This document shows positions 62,309 to 64,000 of a DNA stretch of 64,000 bases, piece by piece (within the stretch, counting starts at the first letter, position 1; each line of letters opens with the position of its first letter). Made by a program: the position numbers and the translations under genes. Under the pieces are notes generated by a model. That model was not told the DNA's origin and did not search any database. It saw only the letters and a program-made list of their open reading frames with translations. Source of the DNA: Flavobacterium chryseum (GTDB taxonomy: Bacteria > Bacteroidota > Bacteroidia > Flavobacteriales > Flavobacteriaceae); NCBI RefSeq assembly GCF_004362015.1, contig NZ_SNWW01000007.1, positions 248,001 to 312,000 of the forward strand. The letters are read 5' to 3'.

Positions 62309-62728
62309 ATGAACGACGATTATAATCAACCACAAAAAAGCTGGTGGGAAAGAAACTGGAAATGGTTTGTGCCAACAGGTTGTTTGAGTTTATTGGTGCT
62401 TTTTGGCTTATTTATTGCCGGCATTTTCTTTGGAGTTACTTCAATGATAAAAGAATCAGATGCTTATAAAGGCGCTCTTACAGAAGTTCAAAATAATAAA
62501 GAAGTAAAAGAAAAACTGGGAAGTCCGATTCAAGGAGACGGAATGGTTTCCGGAAGTATTAATACAAGCAATAACACCGGCGATTGTGATTTACAAATTC
62601 CGATAAAAGGCCCAAAAGGAAAAGGAACCTTATTTGTTGTTGCTGTAAAAAGAGGGAAATGGAAATACAGCGAATTATCGGTTTATGTTGATGGAACTGA
62701 AGATGAAATTGATTTGTTGGAAAAATAA
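62309..62728 (+). CDS. Coa1-family membrane protein
   Basis: A 139-residue protein with one membrane helix (about 20-45: WFVPTGCLSLLVLFGLFIAGIFFG). The soluble part with KLGSPIQGDGMVSGSINTSNNTGDCDLQIPIKGPKGKGTLFVVAVK matches the Coa1 (cytochrome c oxidase assembly factor) fold found in mitochondria and many bacteria. In bacteria its role is not settled. The start is the ATG at 62309; TATCTTTC at 62275-62282 is a near-consensus -7 box. Confidence 0.85.
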   Translation: MNDDYNQPQKSWWERNWKWFVPTGCLSLLVLFGLFIAGIFFGVTSMIKESDAYKGALTEVQNNKEVKEKLGSPIQGDGMVSGSINTSNNTGDCDLQIPIKGPKGKGTLFVVAVKRGKWKYSELSVYVDGTEDEIDLLEK

Positions 62729-62766
62729 ATTTTGGTTTTAAATTTAAAAGCAACAAAACAATTTAA

Positions 62767-63327
62767 ATGAAATCATTCGTAATCCTATATTTTACTCTTT
62801 TTCAGGGTATTATTTCACTAGCACAATCTGATGCAAAATATCACGGTTATACAGACAGAATTGCATCATTTTCAAAACCAAATAAAGTCCTGTTCCATAC
62901 TATTGATGCGCAGGGAAATGGTCCTATAGAATATATAAATGCTAAAAAACAAGTGCTCCGTTTTCGTGTTTCGAATCATAAACTTCAAGTATTACATGGC
63001 GGAATTGCTTTTCAATTGTTTGATTACGAAAATAATTATCTCCAAAAAATAGCAACATTTGATGCAACAGGCAATTTAGCCGGTGAAAGAGAATCTCAAA
63101 ACGAAGCTGTAATTCAATTTATAATTGAGAAAAAAGCTGAATACCTCAAAAAAAAGAAATTGATAGACGACGCCGAAGGAAACATCAACATGAAAGACGA
63201 CAGCAAAGAAAAAATCATCCGAATAAAATTATTTGATAAATACAACCATCCCATAATAGAAACACAACCCACCTATATTTCAAGCAAAACTTATTGGGAT
63301 TATTGCGTACGAATGTATTGGCCTTGA
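62767..63327 (+). CDS. Exported protein of unknown function
   Basis: A 186-residue protein with a signal peptide ending near IISLAQSDA. The mature part is charged and mixed alpha/beta (DRIASFSKPNKVLFHTIDAQGNG, HGGIAFQLFDYENNYLQKI). No domain was recognised. It lies 38 bp after the Coa1-family gene on the same strand and may be in its operon. Confidence 0.65.
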   Translation: MKSFVILYFTLFQGIISLAQSDAKYHGYTDRIASFSKPNKVLFHTIDAQGNGPIEYINAKKQVLRFRVSNHKLQVLHGGIAFQLFDYENNYLQKIATFDATGNLAGERESQNEAVIQFIIEKKAEYLKKKKLIDDAEGNINMKDDSKEKIIRIKLFDKYNHPIIETQPTYISSKTYWDYCVRMYWP

Positions 63328-63336
63328 TTTGAGGTG

Positions 63337-63380
63337 CTGAGGCACTAAGGTTCTGAGTTGCTAAGCTGCTGAGGTTCTAC
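63337..63380. repeat. Dispersed AGGTTCTGAG-type repeat, copy 5
   Basis: Tandem units such as GCACTAAGGTTCTGAG and GCTGCTGAGGTTCT directly after the stop of the 62767 gene. Compare 12250-12368. Confidence 0.5.
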
Positions 63381-63420
63381 ATTTTTTAGTTTCTAAAGTT
63401 CTATAAATTACACACAACAT

Positions 63421-63502
63421 TGTCATTTCGACGAATGAGAATTTTCACAAATAACTCCGCAACGAGAATCTAATCTTGTCAAACTTCTAAAGAATATTTC
63501 TC
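63421..63502. repeat. Degenerate CGACGAAGGAG-type repeat, copy 5
   Basis: It starts TGTCATTTCGACGAATGAGA and shares ACTCCGCAACGAGAATC with the copy at 45505-45604. The right arm is decayed. Confidence 0.5.
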
Positions 63503-63622
63503 AAAACTCATAATTAATAATTCATAATTCATAATTAACAACTAAAAAAGCCCATTGTTAGTTATGAAACAAAATATTTCTACTCCTCAAATAAAATTGT
63601 GGCTTTGTTTTTGAATAAGTAG

Positions 63623-63630
63623 TATTTTTG
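63623..63630 (+). promoter_or_regulatory. Putative -7 element of the DUF4197 gene
   Basis: TATTTTTG, 23 bp before the ATG. Confidence 0.45.
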
Positions 63631-63653
63631 AAACTTATATAAACCCCCATCTA

Positions 63654-64000
63654 ATGAAAAAGATAATAATTTTAGTACTTGCATTCTCTCTAACATCTTG
63701 CGCTCAGGTACAACAGACTTTAAATCAATTGCCTCAATTGTCTTCGCAAATTCCATCCCTTGGCGGTGTTGATATTGCTTCCGGACTAAAAGAAGCTTTA
63801 AACAAAGGAATTACACAGCAAGTGAGTAAGCTAACTGCAGTAGATGGTTTTTATAAAAATGAAGCGGTAAAAATTTTAATGCCTGCCGAATTACAAAAAG
63901 TAGATGCTACTTTGAGAAAAATTGGACTTAGTTCGCTTGCCGATGAAGGAATTAAAGTTTTAAATCGTGCTGCTGAAGATGCTGTAAAAGAAGCAACTCC
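63654..64000 (+). CDS. DUF4197 family lipoprotein (3' end outside window)
   Basis: About 115 residues are visible. They start MKKIIILVLAFSLTSCAQVQQTL with lipobox LTSC, followed by the DUF4197 pattern GLKEALNKGITQQVSKLTAVDGFYKNEAVKILMPAELQKVD. The family occurs in proteobacteria and Bacteroidota and has no known function. The gene runs off the right edge of the window. The start ATG at 63654 is close to a good -7 promoter box. Confidence 0.85.
   Translation, partial: MKKIIILVLAFSLTSCAQVQQTLNQLPQLSSQIPSLGGVDIASGLKEALNKGITQQVSKLTAVDGFYKNEAVKILMPAELQKVDATLRKIGLSSLADEGIKVLNRAAEDAVKEAT

Overview
The window looks like the chromosome of a Flavobacterium-type Bacteroidota. It is AT-rich, with a gliding-motility lipoprotein (GldI), many lipoproteins carrying a short lipobox, a glutamine synthetase III beside a eukaryote-type glutamine synthetase II, CFBP-type dual immunophilins, and promoters of the Bacteroidota kind (TTG near -33, TAnnTTTG near -7) at fitting distances from many start codons. 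No rRNA, tRNA, CRISPR array, transposase or integrase was seen. Genus placement is inferred from gene content only.

Layout. 1-12.2 kb (mostly minus): yidC (cut by the left edge), pyrG, a DUF3820 protein, a NagB-LmbE fusion, a LysM/osmC pair, a LysM-SPOR-like protein and guaA. 12.4-29.4 kb (mostly plus): a lipoprotein, poxB, cbpA-cbpM, ridA, a CLC transporter, the nrnA-gldI-PPIase-PPIase cluster, a DMT transporter, DoxX, aqpZ, a GlsB-like protein, a fatty acid hydroxylase, DUF2805 and an M61 peptidase. 29.5-35.7 kb: a GH92 mannosidase, small hypotheticals, a GNAT acetyltransferase and a purM. 35.9-41.4 kb (minus): a curli (functional amyloid) operon: major curlin-repeat protein, minor curlin-repeat protein, a CsgH-like/CsgE fusion split by a one-base frameshift in an A10 run, CsgF, CsgG with an extra beta-barrel, and a propeller lipoprotein as a possible new accessory part. 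41.8-45.4 kb: divergent GSIII and GSII genes. 45.8-49.4 kb: a TerC-like exporter, a collagen-like lipoprotein, an esterase and an AraC regulator.

49.4-52.8 kb holds a family of four small secreted proteins in tandem. Three share a strictly conserved 21-bp upstream element and a promoter with a fixed 23-bp spacer. A fourth copy of the element lies in the promoter region of the neighbouring AraC gene, which suggests a self-contained regulon.

52.8-55.2 kb is an accessory insert with an AbiJ-like (HEPN) defence candidate and a membrane coiled-coil protein. It is bounded on one side by the intact icmF gene and on the other by a 154-bp remnant of the icmF 3' end. Fourteen of the 15 differences between the two copies fall at third codon positions, so the remnant comes from a different functional icmF allele. 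This points to allelic recombination or horizontal import of the insert.

58.9-64 kb: an L,D-transpeptidase, two small genes each broken by an apparent one-base deletion, a Coa1-family protein, a secreted hypothetical and a DUF4197 lipoprotein cut by the right edge. Three families of dispersed palindromic repeats fill many intergenic gaps.
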